A stretch of DNA of 64,000 nucleotides from assembly GCF_016861975.1 (NCBI RefSeq), contig NZ_BOMB01000023.1, forward strand, positions 62,001 through 126,000. Direction: 5' to 3'. This DNA is from Actinocatenispora rupis. Its GTDB lineage: Bacteria > Actinomycetota > Actinomycetes > Mycobacteriales > Micromonosporaceae. How positions within the stretch are numbered: the stretch's first letter is position 1; every line of letters starts with the position of its first letter. A program made the translations under genes and the position numbers. A model generated the notes under the pieces. It was given only the letters and a program-made list of their open reading frames with translations. It searched no databases and was not told the DNA's origin. This document shows, in pieces, positions 35,406-43,782 of the stretch.

Positions 35406-36494
35406 TCAGCCGCGGACCGCGCGGACCGCCTCGGCGAGCCGCTTCACGCCCTCGCCGATCTGCGCCGCCGGGACCGCCGAGTACGCCAGGCGCAGGGCGT
35501 GCTCGCCACCCTCCAGCAGGAAGTCGGAGCCCTTGACGACCGCGACGCCACGCTCGGCCGCCGCCGGCGCGAGCCGGTCCACGTGCACGTCCTCGGGCAG
35601 CTCCACCCACAGGAAGTAGCCACCGTCCGGTACGGAGAACCGCGCCTCCGGCAGCTCGGCGCGCAACGCCTCGGCCAGCGTCGTGGCCCGCTCGGACAGC
35701 GCCGCCCGTACGGTCTTGATCGACGCGTCGATGTCGCCGGACACCGCGAACTGGTACACGATCGCCTGCGCGACCATGCTCGGCGAGATGTACGTGTTGG
35801 TCGCCGACTTCGCGATCTTCGAGATGATCTCGGTCGAGCCGATCAGGTAACCGACCCGGACACCGGGGCAGATCGTCTTCGAGAACGACGACGCGTAGAC
35901 CACGCGGTCGTTGCGGTCCAGCTCCAGCATCGTCGGCAGCGGGTCGCCGGCGAACCGGATGTCCAGGTACGGGTCGTCCTCGAAGATCGTGAACCCGTAC
36001 TCGTCGGCCAGCGCCAGCAGCCGCTCGCGCTTCGCCGCGGACAGCGTGACGCCGGCCGGGTTCTGGAAGTTCGGGATGACGTGCGCGAGCGCCGGCCGTA
36101 CGCCGGAGGCCAGCAGGGACGCCAGCTCGTCGGTGTCGATGCCATCCTCGGCCAGCGTCACCGCGTGGATGTTCGCGCCACGGTTACGCAGGCCGAGCAG
36201 GGTGCGGTCGTACGTCGGCTTCTCGACGACGACGTCGGCGCCCGGCCCGACCAGCGCGTCGAACAGGAACGCGTCCGCCTGGAGCGACCCGTTCGTGACG
36301 AGGACCTGCTCGGGAGCGACGCCGTGCTTCTCGGCGATCCACTTGCGCAGCGGTACGTATCCGACGGACGTCCCGTACGCCGTGATGCCGCCGGGATCGG
36401 AGTCGAAGGCGCGCGCGGCTGCCGCTTTCAGCCCCTCGACGTTCACGATGTCCAGGGACGGGGCACCACGTGCGAACGAAATCGTGTCGGCCAT
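35406..36494 (-). CDS. PLP-dependent aminotransferase, class I/II
   Basis: A 362-residue fold-type I aminotransferase without the GntR head, similar to 2-aminoadipate or aromatic/branched-chain aminotransferases of the MocR-related group. FARGAPSLD near the start, TNGSLQADAFLFDAL, PNFQNPAGVTLS, FEDDPYLDIRF and the PLP-lysine motif YASSFSKTICPGVRVGY are present. The C-terminal substrate region GGYFLWVELP is conserved. The substrate is not defined by context: the gene is convergent with nothing and divergent from a serine hydrolase gene across a 100-base spacer. Confidence 0.9.
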   Translation of the reverse strand: MADTISFARGAPSLDIVNVEGLKAAAARAFDSDPGGITAYGTSVGYVPLRKWIAEKHGVAPEQVLVTNGSLQADAFLFDALVGPGADVVVEKPTYDRTLLGLRNRGANIHAVTLAEDGIDTDELASLLASGVRPALAHVIPNFQNPAGVTLSAAKRERLLALADEYGFTIFEDDPYLDIRFAGDPLPTMLELDRNDRVVYASSFSKTICPGVRVGYLIGSTEIISKIAKSATNTYISPSMVAQAIVYQFAVSGDIDASIKTVRAALSERATTLAEALRAELPEARFSVPDGGYFLWVELPEDVHVDRLAPAAAERGVAVVKGSDFLLEGGEHALRLAYSAVPAAQIGEGVKRLAEAVRAVRG

Positions 36495-36594
36495 GGGACA
36501 AGGTTAGGCCGCCGCCCCGACGCGCCGACGCACACCCTGTGTGCGGCTCACCATCTGGTCGCGCGGCTGCGCCCGACCCGTACTCTCGGACGAC

Positions 36595-37683
36595 ATGAGC
36601 GCGAGCGGCCTGCGGGCGGTGCTGGAGTCGGGACTGCCGGACGCCGACGGACCGGGGGTGTACCCGTCGGCGGTGGCGCTGGTACTGCGGGACGGCGAGG
36701 TCGTCGCGCGGGAGGCCGTCGGCGAGGCCGTACGGTACGCGGCGCGGGACTACACGCTGCTGCCGCCGGAGCGCCGCATCCCGGCCCGCCCCGACACGCT
36801 GTACGACATCGCGTCGATCACCAAGATGTTCACCTCGGTGCTGGTACTGGGGCTGGTCGAGGAGGGCCTGCTCGACCTGGACGAGCCGGTCGGGCGCTGG
36901 TTCCCGGAGTACCGGACGGGGTCGAAGGCACGCACCACGCTGCGGATGCTGCTCACCCACATCGGCGGCTACCTGCCCGGCCGCCCCGTCTGGCGGGAGT
37001 CCGCGTACGTCGGGCGCCGCCGCCGGATGCTGCTCGCCGCCGAACCGGTACGCGAGCCGGGCAGTGGCTTCCAGTACTCGGACATCGGGTACCAGACGGC
37101 GGGGTTCCTGGCCGAGCTGGTGACCGGGCAGCGGTTGGAGGCGCTGGTCGAGGACCGGATCCTGACGCCGCTCGGGCTCACCGACACCGGGTACAACCCG
37201 GCGGTGACGCTGCTGCCCCGGATCGCCGCCGCCGAACAGCGCGACGACCTGGAGACCGGTGTCATCCACGGCCGCGTGCACGACGAGAACGCGTACGGGC
37301 TGGGCGGGGTGGCCGGGCACGCCGGGCTGTTCTCCACCGCGGCCGACCTGGCCCGGTTCGGCGAGATGCTGCGCGGCGACGGCACGCTCGACGGGGTCAC
37401 GCTGCTGAAGCCGGAGAGCGTCGCGCAGATGCGTACGGACCAGATCCCGGCCGGCGTCGACCACCCGTACGGGCAGGGGGTCGGGGCGCGGATCGACGAC
37501 GTGAAGTTCATGGGGCCGCTGACCGGGGCGTTCGGGCACACCGGGTTCACGGGGACGTCGCTGGTGGTCGACCAGGCGCGGCGGCTCACCGTCGTACTGC
37601 TGACCAACCGGGTCCACCCGACCCGCGACACCGACATCAACCCGAGCCGCGCCGCCGTGTCCGCCTGGGCGGCCAGCCTCTGA
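36595..37683 (+). CDS. Serine hydrolase, beta-lactamase/DD-peptidase family
   Basis: A 362-residue penicillin-binding-protein-like hydrolase (class C beta-lactamase fold, Pfam Beta-lactamase family). The S-x-x-K motif is IASITKMFTSV near residue 75, the tyrosine motif is YSDIGYQ near 163, and HTGFTGTSL near 320 replaces KTG. LTHIGGYLPG is the usual loop. No signal peptide is visible, so it is probably cytoplasmic and may be an esterase or peptidase rather than a resistance enzyme. ATG 36595 follows a GACGAC-rich leader with weak ribosome pairing. Confidence 0.88.
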   Translation: MSASGLRAVLESGLPDADGPGVYPSAVALVLRDGEVVAREAVGEAVRYAARDYTLLPPERRIPARPDTLYDIASITKMFTSVLVLGLVEEGLLDLDEPVGRWFPEYRTGSKARTTLRMLLTHIGGYLPGRPVWRESAYVGRRRRMLLAAEPVREPGSGFQYSDIGYQTAGFLAELVTGQRLEALVEDRILTPLGLTDTGYNPAVTLLPRIAAAEQRDDLETGVIHGRVHDENAYGLGGVAGHAGLFSTAADLARFGEMLRGDGTLDGVTLLKPESVAQMRTDQIPAGVDHPYGQGVGARIDDVKFMGPLTGAFGHTGFTGTSLVVDQARRLTVVLLTNRVHPTRDTDINPSRAAVSAWAASL

Positions 37684-37743
37684 CCGCCGGTGTGAGCGGA
37701 ATCCCGTAGCGGGCGGCGGCGCCGATCCGTCAGGCTCGGGTCC

Positions 37744-38976
37744 GTGCTCGCTCCTTACCGTCGCATCCTCGCCACGCCGCACCTGCCGCTGCTGCTCGCC
37801 GTGTCCCTCCTCGCCCGGTTGTACGCGACGGGCATGGCGCTGGCGGTGACGTTCCTGGTGGCCGGCTGGACCGGGTCGTACACGGCGGCGGGGGTGGCGA
37901 CGGCGGCGCTGGTGGTGGGCAGCGGGATCGGCGGACCGCTCCGCGGCCGTACGGTCGACCGGAAGCCGGCGCCGCGGATCCTCGTCCTCACCGCCCTCGG
38001 GTACTCGACGGCGGTCGGGCTGATGGCCGTACTGCCGGCCCGGTGGTGGCTGCTCGCGCCCGTACTCGGGCTGCTGGCCGGGCTGTCGCAGCCGCCGGCC
38101 AACCAGGTCGCCCGGTCGCTGTGGTCGCGGCTGCCGGACCCGGGCGCGCGCGAGGCGTCGTACGCGGTGGAGGCGACGCTCCAGGAGGTGCTGTTCGTCG
38201 TCGGGCCGATGCTCGCCGCGGTCCTCGTCGCCACGGTCAGCCCGCGCGCCGCGGTGGCCAGCTGCGCCGGCCTGGCCCTGCTCGGTACGGTCGCGTTCGC
38301 GCTGGTGGTGCGGCGTTCCGGGCTGACGGCCAACGCTCCCGCCAAGCCCGCCGAGCAGCGCCGCGGGTCGCTGTTCACGGTGCTCGGGGCGCGCGGTGTC
38401 GTACCGCTGCTGGTGACGATGGCGCTGCTGGTCGGCGCGCTCGCCGCCGGCGACATGGTGCTGGTGGCGTGGGCGCGGCACAACGGCACCCCGTCGCTGG
38501 CCGGCGTACTCGGGGCCGTGTGGGCGGTCGGATCCGGCCTCGGCGGCCTGTTCATCGCCGGCCGCTCCCACCGCCTCCCCGTACGCATCGGGCTCGTCGC
38601 GGCCGGCTTCGCGCTGCTGGTCCCCGTCCTGCCACCGGTGTACGGGCACCCGTCGCCGTGGCTGATCGGCGCCGTCCTGGCCCTCGGCGGTACGACGATC
38701 GCGCCGGCCATCGCGGCGAGCAACTCGCGGCTGGGCGCGCTGGCGCCGGACGACCGGCGCGGCGAGGCGTTCGGGTGGATGACGACCGCGTGTACGGCCG
38801 GCGGCGCGGTCACCTCACCGGCGATCGGCGCGCTGCTCGACCACCTCGGCCCGGCCGCCGCGGCCGGCTTCGCCGCCCTGATGATCGTCGCGGCCACGGT
38901 ACTGGCGCGACTCGTACCGGAGCGGGGTGCCGTGCTGGTGTCCTCCCCGGCCACGGAACCCGCGTCCGCGGGCTGA
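37744..38976 (+). CDS. Major facilitator superfamily transporter
   Basis: A 410-residue membrane protein with about twelve helices. The cytoplasmic loop 2-3 motif GGPLRGRTVDRKPAPRIL is the variant MFS signature, and the sequence has the twofold symmetry of the family (second half from AARGVVPLLVTMALL). It is similar to putative drug or metabolite exporters. The GTG start is at 37744. Its stop codon and that of the convergent metallo-beta-lactamase gene lie in one small palindrome, an economical shared terminator. Confidence 0.87.
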   Translation: MLAPYRRILATPHLPLLLAVSLLARLYATGMALAVTFLVAGWTGSYTAAGVATAALVVGSGIGGPLRGRTVDRKPAPRILVLTALGYSTAVGLMAVLPARWWLLAPVLGLLAGLSQPPANQVARSLWSRLPDPGAREASYAVEATLQEVLFVVGPMLAAVLVATVSPRAAVASCAGLALLGTVAFALVVRRSGLTANAPAKPAEQRRGSLFTVLGARGVVPLLVTMALLVGALAAGDMVLVAWARHNGTPSLAGVLGAVWAVGSGLGGLFIAGRSHRLPVRIGLVAAGFALLVPVLPPVYGHPSPWLIGAVLALGGTTIAPAIAASNSRLGALAPDDRRGEAFGWMTTACTAGGAVTSPAIGALLDHLGPAAAAGFAALMIVAATVLARLVPERGAVLVSSPATEPASAG

Positions 38977-38987
38977 CCGTCAGCCCG
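38969..38987. terminator. Palindrome covering both convergent stop codons
   Basis: CGGGCTGA (38969-38976) and TCAGCCCG (38980-38987) are perfect complements separated by three bases. The TGA stops of the MFS gene (plus) and metallo-beta-lactamase gene (minus) are the two inner ends of the stem. Confidence 0.5.
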
Positions 38988-39750
38988 GCACCACCGGGTA
39001 CGTGCCGCCGGGCTCCGCGTACGCGACGGGGCCCGGGAACGCGGACGCGGCGCGCGCGACGGCCCGGTCCGGGGCGATGGCCGGGCCGACGTGCGTGAGC
39101 AGCAGCCGGGTCGCGCCGGCCCGTGCGGCGGTCGCGCCCGCCTCCTCCGGCGTGTGGTGCACCGGCGGCTCACCGGCCGGCACCGTGTCGCTGTCCGCCT
39201 CGCAGACCAGCAGGTCACAGGCCCGGGCCAGGGAGTCGAGCGCCGCGCACGGGGCGGTGTCCCCCGAGTACACGAGGGAACGGCCGGCGGCGCCGATGCG
39301 CACCGCGTACGCGGGCATGCCGTGGTCGACGGCGCGGGAGTGCAGGGTCAGGCCGCCGACGCGGACCTCGTGCCCGTCGCGCAGCTCGTGCACCTCGAAC
39401 GCGGACTCGACCGGGCTACGCCGCGGCCCGTTCGTCAGGAACGCGGCGAGCCGGTCGGCGATGCCGGGCGGGCCGTACAGCGGGATCGGGGCAGCGGGGC
39501 TGAGATCCGCGAACAGCAGCGCGTAGTACGCGGGGAGCAGGTCGGCGCAGTGGTCGGCGTGCAGGTGCGAGATCCAGACCGCGTCGATCTCGTCGGGCCG
39601 GGCGTGGCGCTGGAGCTGCGCGAGAGTACCCGGGCCGGCGTCCAGCCACAGCCGGGTGCCGGCGCCGGTCACCAGGAACCCCGAGCAGGCGTTGTCCGGC
39701 CGCGGGTACGGTGTCGCGCTGCCCAGTACGGTGATCTGCGGGTCGTCCAC
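38980..39750 (-). CDS. MBL-fold metallohydrolase, ribonuclease Z-like
   Basis: A 256-residue metallo-beta-lactamase-fold enzyme. Metal ligands are HLHADHCADL near residue 60, the mid-protein VDHGMPAYA, the aspartate in YSGDTAPC and the late LLLTHVGP. The start ITVLGSATPYPRPDNACSGF with WLDAGPGTLAQL is close to RNase Z and cyclic-phosphodiesterase-like MBL proteins. It may process RNA ends, nucleotides or lactones. The GTG start at 39750 was chosen from the first residues of the conserved strand. It is followed 25 bases upstream by another hydrolase gene on the same strand. Confidence 0.88.
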   Translation of the reverse strand: MDDPQITVLGSATPYPRPDNACSGFLVTGAGTRLWLDAGPGTLAQLQRHARPDEIDAVWISHLHADHCADLLPAYYALLFADLSPAAPIPLYGPPGIADRLAAFLTNGPRRSPVESAFEVHELRDGHEVRVGGLTLHSRAVDHGMPAYAVRIGAAGRSLVYSGDTAPCAALDSLARACDLLVCEADSDTVPAGEPPVHHTPEEAGATAARAGATRLLLTHVGPAIAPDRAVARAASAFPGPVAYAEPGGTYPVVPG

Positions 39751-39775
39751 CTCGGCAGGGTAGCGACCGGGGCCG

Positions 39776-40615
39776 TCAGTCCAACCCGATCGCGGTACGC
39801 AGCCGGTCGAACGCGCGGGCGCCCAGTTCCGCGTCGGCCGCCGGATCCCCGCCGTACCGGAAGCGCGGGGACGCGGCGGGCTCCGGCTCACCCGGAAAGT
39901 ACGGCCGGTGGCCGGCGGTGTCGCTGGCCAGCACCGTGACCGGACGACCGGCCGCCCGGCGGCGCGCGGCGAGCTGCCGCGCGAACAGGTCCGACGGCCA
40001 CATCTCGTCGTCCGCGCCCGCCACCAGCGTGACGTCGCAGTCGATGTGCCCCACCGGGATCGCCGCCGCCGCCACCTCCGCCGGGTACGCGGCGAGGCTC
40101 CGCTCGTACAGGGAGCGGCAGGCGACCGGCGGTTGCGGCTCCGGCCACGTGTCGTCGTACGGCACGAACGCCAGCGGCTCGCCCCGCCACGTCCACGACG
40201 ACCGGTACGGCGTGCCCCACCCGTCCGCGCCCGGCCCGACGTTCGCCCACACCACCGACGACGGCGACACCGCCAGCACGTGATCCAGCCGGTACCGCCC
40301 GGCGACGAGCAGCGCGGCCTCGGCGCCCTTCGACACCCCGACCATCGCCAGCCGGGGCGGATCGTACCGGCGGAGCTCGTCGAGGGCGGCGGTGAACGTC
40401 TCCAGCGGGATCTCGCAGATGCCCGGCGACTGCCCGACCCCGCCGAACCAGCGGATCGACGCGGCCAGCGCACCGTGCTCGGCGAGTACCCGGGTGCGGT
40501 CGTGGTCGATCCGGCCGCTCGAACCGGCGACGACGAGAACCGCCGCGCGCGGCGCCTCGTCCGGCAGCCAGAGGACGCCGTCGAGGCCGTCCGGGAGAGC
40601 CTGCTCGGTCGGCAT
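39776..40615 (-). CDS. Acyl-CoA thioester hydrolase/BAAT-like alpha/beta hydrolase
   Basis: A 279-residue alpha/beta hydrolase of the BAAT C-terminal family. The nucleophile elbow reads MVGVSKGAEAALLVA near residue 100 (Ser in G-V-S-K-G). DCDVTLVAGADDEMWPS supplies the aspartate and SDTAGHRPYFPG the histidine. Relatives cleave acyl-CoA or transfer acyl groups, but bacterial members are poorly characterised. The ATG at 40615 has GGAGG eight bases upstream, which was preferred to the GTG at 40624. It may share a transcript with the metallohydrolase downstream. Confidence 0.86.
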   Translation of the reverse strand: MPTEQALPDGLDGVLWLPDEAPRAAVLVVAGSSGRIDHDRTRVLAEHGALAASIRWFGGVGQSPGICEIPLETFTAALDELRRYDPPRLAMVGVSKGAEAALLVAGRYRLDHVLAVSPSSVVWANVGPGADGWGTPYRSSWTWRGEPLAFVPYDDTWPEPQPPVACRSLYERSLAAYPAEVAAAAIPVGHIDCDVTLVAGADDEMWPSDLFARQLAARRRAAGRPVTVLASDTAGHRPYFPGEPEPAASPRFRYGGDPAADAELGARAFDRLRTAIGLD

Positions 40616-40747
40616 CGTCACCACCTCCGATGGCGATCATCCCAGCTCAGTACGGGTGTCGGCGACGGGAAGCGACAAGCGGCACCGGCTGACAGGTACG
40701 GAGAGTAGGTTCTGGCCTGGACCGAACGAGTCGAAGGAGAGGCGGCT

Positions 40748-41284
40748 ATGACCGACCGAGCACGTCCGCCGGTGCCGTACGACTTCCTGCCGCCCGTACC
40801 GGGGTTCACGGTGACGAGTACCGACATCGCCGACGGCGCGGTACTGGCGGTCGACCACGTCGAGGACGAACACGGCAGCGTGTCGCCGCAACTGTCCTGG
40901 ACCGGCGCGCCCGCCGGCACCCGCAGCTACGCGGTGACCTGCTACGACCCGGACGCGCCCACCGGCAGCGGCTTCTGGCACTGGGTGGTGTTCGACATCC
41001 CCGGCGACGTCACCGAACTGCCGCGCGGCGCCGGATCCGGCGACTTCGCCGGCCTGCCCGCCGGCGCGAAACACGGCCGCAACGACTACAACCAGCAGGG
41101 ATTCGGCGGTGCCGCGCCGCCACCCGGACACGGCCCGCACCGGTACATCTTCGCGGTGCACGCGCTCGACGTACCGGTGCTCGGGCCCGACCCGGGCGCG
41201 CCGCCGGCGTTCGTCGGGTTCAACATGTTCAGCCACACGCTGGCGCGAGGACTGCTGACCGCGACGTACGAGAACAAGGGTTGA
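40748..41284 (+). CDS. YbhB/YbcL family PEBP-like protein
   Basis: A 178-residue phosphatidylethanolamine-binding-protein homologue. Conserved residues are in SPQLSWTGAPAGTRSYAVTCYDPDAPTG (ligand-site Asp-Pro-Asp), FWHWVVFDIPGDV and GPHRYIFAVHALDV. No signal peptide is seen, so it is cytoplasmic. The biochemical role of bacterial members is unknown. Its start follows GAAGGAGAGGCGGCT. It is followed seven bases later by the ornithine-cyclodeaminase-like gene, so the two form a short operon. Confidence 0.92.
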   Translation: MTDRARPPVPYDFLPPVPGFTVTSTDIADGAVLAVDHVEDEHGSVSPQLSWTGAPAGTRSYAVTCYDPDAPTGSGFWHWVVFDIPGDVTELPRGAGSGDFAGLPAGAKHGRNDYNQQGFGGAAPPPGHGPHRYIFAVHALDVPVLGPDPGAPPAFVGFNMFSHTLARGLLTATYENKG

Positions 41285-41291
41285 TCCGCCG

Positions 41292-42257
41292 GTGACGGTG
41301 CTGGCCAACCGGTCCCGGGTACGCGAGGCCATCCTGGGGCCGGTCGGCCTGACCGGTGCGGTCGACGCGCTGCGCGCCGGGTTCGTGGCGCCGCGCGACG
41401 ACCTGCCCGCCGCGGTACGCGCCCGCACCAACCTCCCCGGCGACGCCGGTACGGCCACCGCGCTGCTGCCCGGCGTCGTCCCCGGCGTGCCCGCGTACAC
41501 GGTCAAGACGAACGCCAAGTTTCCGCAGGCGCAACCCGCCCTGCGCGGCGTCGTCTGCCTGCACGCCCTCGACGACGGCGAGCTCCTGATGATCGGCGAC
41601 TCCGCCGAGCTCACCGCCTGGCGCACCGGACTCGCCGCCGCGCTCGGCACCCACACCCTCGCGCGCGCCGACGCCAGCCGCGTCGCCATCGTCGGCGCCG
41701 GCGTCCAAGCCTGGATCACCCTCGCCGGACTCACCGCACTCCGGCACGTCGACGCGCTCGCCGTGTGCGACCTCGTACCCCTGCGCGCCGAACGGTTCGC
41801 CGCCCGCGCCGCCCGCCGGTACGGGATGCCCGTCACCGTCGTGCCCGACGCCGTCGCCGCCGTACGCGCCGCCGACATCACCGTCCTCGCCACCTGGTCC
41901 ACCCGGCCCCTGCTCGAACGCGGCCAAGTACCCGGCGGACACCACCTCACCTCGCTCGGCGCCGACGAACCCGGCAAGGTCGAACTCTCCGCCGGCGTAC
42001 TCCGGCGGTCCGTCGTCGTCGTCGACGACGCGCAACTCGTCGGCCGCACCGGGGCACTCGGCAACGTCGGCATGCTCCCCGGCGACGCCCACGCCGACCT
42101 CGGCCAGGTCCTCGCCGGCGTACGCACCGGCCGCACCTCCCCCGACCAGACCACCGTGTACGCGCCGATCGGGCTGCCGTGGCAGGACCTCGCGCTGTCC
42201 TGGCCCGTGTACCACGCGGTCGGGGCCGATGCGCCGCGGTTCGATCTGCTGGCTTGA
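41292..42257 (+). CDS. Ornithine cyclodeaminase/mu-crystallin family protein
   Basis: A 321-residue NAD(P)-binding protein. The Rossmann motif is RVAIVGAGVQAWITLAGL near residue 135, VKTNAKFPQAQPAL lies in the substrate region, and the late DDAQLVGRTGAL segment is typical. Family members include ornithine cyclodeaminase, alanine dehydrogenase and ketimine reductases; the exact substrate is not evident. The GTG start is only seven bases from the PEBP gene. Its 3' flank contains palindromic repeat copy B. Confidence 0.88.
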   Translation: MTVLANRSRVREAILGPVGLTGAVDALRAGFVAPRDDLPAAVRARTNLPGDAGTATALLPGVVPGVPAYTVKTNAKFPQAQPALRGVVCLHALDDGELLMIGDSAELTAWRTGLAAALGTHTLARADASRVAIVGAGVQAWITLAGLTALRHVDALAVCDLVPLRAERFAARAARRYGMPVTVVPDAVAAVRAADITVLATWSTRPLLERGQVPGGHHLTSLGADEPGKVELSAGVLRRSVVVVDDAQLVGRTGALGNVGMLPGDAHADLGQVLAGVRTGRTSPDQTTVYAPIGLPWQDLALSWPVYHAVGADAPRFDLLA

Positions 42258-42339
42258 AGGTGTGGGGGCGCGGTTTGGGTGTGGGCCGCGACCGGGGGTG
42301 GGGGCGGGGCGGTCGCGATGTTGATCTTGGCGTACGCCG

Positions 42340-42408
42340 ATTGTTCAATTGTGTCATTGTTCAACTGTTGAACAATGACACAGTTGAACAATGAGACAAT
42401 TGGACAAT
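42340..42408. repeat. AT-rich palindromic repeat, copy B
   Basis: Bases 42340-42392 form an almost perfect 53-base palindrome: two 26-base arms pair at 25 positions around a single T at 42366. Its core arms GTGTCATTGTTCAAC and GTTGAACAATGACAC are perfect. A further GAGACAATTGGACAAT follows. It lies between the convergent ornithine-cyclodeaminase-like and acyl-CoA dehydrogenase genes. The flanking DNA to 42534 appears gene-free. Confidence 0.9.
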
Positions 42409-42534
42409 CTGCCGCACAGTCACCAACACGCTCCGCAGCGCAGCACCAACACACTCCACACCGCAGCCCCGAGGTGCCGCGCGGACCACCTCACCCCCGC
42501 CGCAATCCCTTGCAGCGCAACACTTCCCCGCGCC

Positions 42535-43683
42535 CTACAACCCCAGGTCGCGCGCGATCAGCAGCCGCTGCACCTCGCTGGTCCCTTCGCCGATCTCCAG
42601 AATCTTGGAGTCGCGCCACATGCGTGCGACGGGGAACTCGTTCATGAAGCCGTACCCGCCGTGGATCTGGGTGGCCTCGCGGGCGTTGGTGACGGCCGAT
42701 TCGGAGGCGTACAGCTTGGCCATGGCGGCCTGTTTCTTGAACGGTTCGCCGGCGAGCATCCGCGCGGCGGCGTCGTAGTAGGCGAGGCGGGCGGTGTGGG
42801 CGCGCAGTTCCATGTCGGCGATCTTGAACTGGATGGCCTGGTAGTCGCCGATGTGGTGGCCGAACGCGACGCGCTGCTTGGCGTACTTGACGGATTCGTC
42901 GACGCAGCCCTGCGCGAGGCCGACGGCGAGGGCGGCGATGGCGATGCGTCCTTCGTCGAGGATCCGCAGGAACTGCGCGTATCCCCGGCCCCGTTCGCCG
43001 ACGAGGTTCTCCGCCGGTACCCGACAGTCCACAAAGGACAGTTCGCGGGTGTCGGACGCGCACCACCCGACCTTCGAGTACTCGGGGCCGACGGTGAAGC
43101 CGGGCGTGCCGGCCGGTACGAGAATGGCGGAGATCTCGGGTTTGCCGCCCTCGCGCGTGCCGGTGACGGCGGTGACGGTGACGAAGTCGGTGATGTCGGT
43201 GCCGGAGTTGGTGATGAAGCACTTGGTGCCGTTGATGACCCAGGTGTCGCCGTCGAGTACGGCGCGGGTCTTCGTTGCGCCGGCGTCGGATCCGCCGCCC
43301 GGCTCGGTCAGGCCGAACGCGGCGATCGCCTCACCGCGGCAGAGTCGCGGCAGGTAGCGCTTCTTCTGTGCGTCGGTGCCGAAGCGGTGGATCGGCATCG
43401 CACCAAGGGAAACGCCCGCCTCCAGGGTGATGGCGACCGACGAGTCGACCCGCGCGAGTTCCTCCAGGGCGAGGCAGAGCGCGAAGTAGTCGCCGCCCAT
43501 CCCGCCGACGTCCTCACCGAACGGCAGGCCGAACAGCCCCATCTCGCCCATCCGCTTGACGATCCCGTACGGGAACTCGCCGCGTTCGTAGTGGTCTCCG
43601 ATCACCGGGGCGACGACCTCGGTCGCGAACTCCCGTACCGATTCGCGGAGCGCCGACTGCTCCTCGGTGAGCCTGAACTCCAT
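42535..43683 (-). CDS. Acyl-CoA dehydrogenase, short/branched-chain type
   Basis: A 382-residue FAD enzyme that introduces a double bond between C2 and C3 of acyl-CoA. FAD-binding segments are AAFGLTEPGGGSDAGATKT and WVINGTKCFITNSG, and QIHGGYGFMNEFPVARMWRD is the C-terminal signature. The catalytic base appears in EIGEGTSEVQR: the Glu stands at the medium/short-chain position, whereas isovaleryl-CoA dehydrogenases have Ala or Gly there. It is therefore more likely a short- or 2-methyl-branched enzyme than a classical leucine-pathway one. ATG 43683 follows AAGGAGTG. It lies downstream of the carboxyltransferase gene in one operon. Confidence 0.92.
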   Translation of the reverse strand: MEFRLTEEQSALRESVREFATEVVAPVIGDHYERGEFPYGIVKRMGEMGLFGLPFGEDVGGMGGDYFALCLALEELARVDSSVAITLEAGVSLGAMPIHRFGTDAQKKRYLPRLCRGEAIAAFGLTEPGGGSDAGATKTRAVLDGDTWVINGTKCFITNSGTDITDFVTVTAVTGTREGGKPEISAILVPAGTPGFTVGPEYSKVGWCASDTRELSFVDCRVPAENLVGERGRGYAQFLRILDEGRIAIAALAVGLAQGCVDESVKYAKQRVAFGHHIGDYQAIQFKIADMELRAHTARLAYYDAAARMLAGEPFKKQAAMAKLYASESAVTNAREATQIHGGYGFMNEFPVARMWRDSKILEIGEGTSEVQRLLIARDLGL

Positions 43684-43782
43684 CGTGGACACTCCTTGCT
43701 GGACGGTACCTTGTGGACAGTCCGATGTGGACGGTGCGGCGCCGGTCGTCCGTCGGTACGCCGCGTCCGGTGCCGCCACCGC

